DNA from: Alphaproteobacteria bacterium
GTDB lineage: Bacteria > Pseudomonadota > Alphaproteobacteria > RF32 > CAG-239
Direction of reading: 5' to 3'
DNA: 14,082 bases
NCBI GenBank assembly: GCA_017479785.1
Contig: JAFVBT010000067.1
Span: 1-14,082, forward strand
Shown: piece by piece, positions 13,762 to 14,082 of the stretch
Layout of the letters: each line of letters opens with the position of its first letter
Position numbering within the stretch: position 1 is the stretch's first letter
Translations under genes and position numbers: made by a program
The notes under the pieces: generated by a model
The model's input: only the letters and a program-made list of their open reading frames with translations
What the model was told of the DNA's origin: nothing
Database searches by the model: none

Positions 13762-14082
13762 TCACAATAAAGCAACTAACTGCATAACCAATTTTTTGAT
13801 CATTGCCATTCTGTCCGTATATGACGCTAAGTTGCGTTCAAAAAACAATCTCTGGTCAGGTCTTATCTTCAAAACACCGAAAGATTTTGTAACCATTTCA
13901 ATCAGCTTATCTGCCGCCGCAAAAGTATTGTTGTGAAAGGATAATAAAATTCCTTTGGCACCGGCATCTATTTTGGCAATATTGGCTTTATAACACAACT
14001 GTTTAATTTCAATAGTCTGCAACAGATTTTCAACTTCTGAAGGAATGGCGCCGAAGCGATCCGTCAATTCTTCACGCATATC
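13762..14082 (-). CDS. mfd: Transcription-repair coupling factor Mfd (C-terminal fragment)
   Basis: The last 107 codons of a frame that enters from the right window edge; its true start lies outside. The visible part is the C-terminal TRCF (D7) domain. MREELTDRFGAIPSEVENLL is at its beginning, then IKQLCYKANIAKIDAG, LSFHNNTF and a terminal IRPDQRLFFERN block, matching the equivalent Mfd sequence. Mfd is a large ATP-dependent translocase that removes RNA polymerase stalled at DNA lesions and recruits UvrA; the D7 domain is autoinhibitory. The TGA stop is followed by 127 nt before rimP, which contains a promoter candidate and a terminator. Confidence 0.88.
   Translation of the reverse strand, partial: DMREELTDRFGAIPSEVENLLQTIEIKQLCYKANIAKIDAGAKGILLSFHNNTFAAADKLIEMVTKSFGVLKIRPDQRLFFERNLASYTDRMAMIKKLVMQLVALL

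Noticed and set aside
1..14082. CRISPR arrays, tRNA or rRNA genes, insertion sequences, integrase or attachment sites
   Set aside because: Looked for on both strands; no repeated spacer pattern, tRNA-like fold, transposase frame or long direct repeat was seen.

Overview
The window comes from an AT-rich (roughly 40% GC by eye) bacterium, most likely an alphaproteobacterium. The best evidence is the run mfd - rimP - nusA - ylxR - infB - rbfA. In it the YlxR (DUF448) protein is fused to an L7Ae-like domain, as is usual in Alphaproteobacteria; Bacilli encode the two parts as separate genes. Low GC and an AmmeMemoRadiSam locus, which is common in anaerobes, suggest a host-associated or anaerobic lineage such as the uncultured gut Alphaproteobacteria. 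That placement is inference.

Layout, left to right. (1) 1-218, minus: start of a membrane protein with a DUF1648-like segment, cut by the window edge. (2) 313-1164, minus: HAD-family phosphatase, divergent from (3) 1251-2609, plus: glycyl-tRNA synthetase of the homodimeric type. (4) 2619-4834, minus: a two-gene operon with a fused Memo-like/AMMECR1 protein, translationally coupled through ATGA to its radical SAM partner. (5) 4988-5668, minus: a predicted lipoprotein whose promoter carries eight consecutive G residues between -35 and -10. (6) 5835-7306, minus: three small membrane-protein genes, one split by an in-frame TGA and one of the DUF805 type. (7) 7372-7991, minus: a small unknown protein behind a strong promoter with a palindrome in its spacer; the leader contains a terminator-like hairpin and may itself be a small RNA. 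(8) 8038-13634, minus: the transcription/translation operon rbfA, infB, ylxR, nusA, rimP (read right to left). (9) 13762-14082, minus: the C-terminus of the transcription-repair coupling factor Mfd.

Only glyS is on the plus strand. The conserved operon is tightly packed (15-25 nt gaps) and makes ribosome-maturation factors (RimP, RbfA), initiation factor IF2, the elongation/termination factor NusA and an RNA-binding protein. An intrinsic terminator lies only 15 nt before the rimP start codon, so the operon's transcription probably passes through it. No truB follows rbfA; 4988-7991 instead looks like an accessory block of small envelope or unknown genes with individual, regulated-looking promoters.

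The strongest leads are non-coding: the G8 tract in the lipoprotein promoter (possible phase variation), the structured leader or small RNA at 7887-7955, the terminator before rimP (possible attenuator), and an inverted repeat that appears to act as both terminator and promoter at 7318-7364. TGA is used as a normal stop by five intact genes here, so the TGA inside 6256-6726 is best read as a nonsense interruption, not a changed code.
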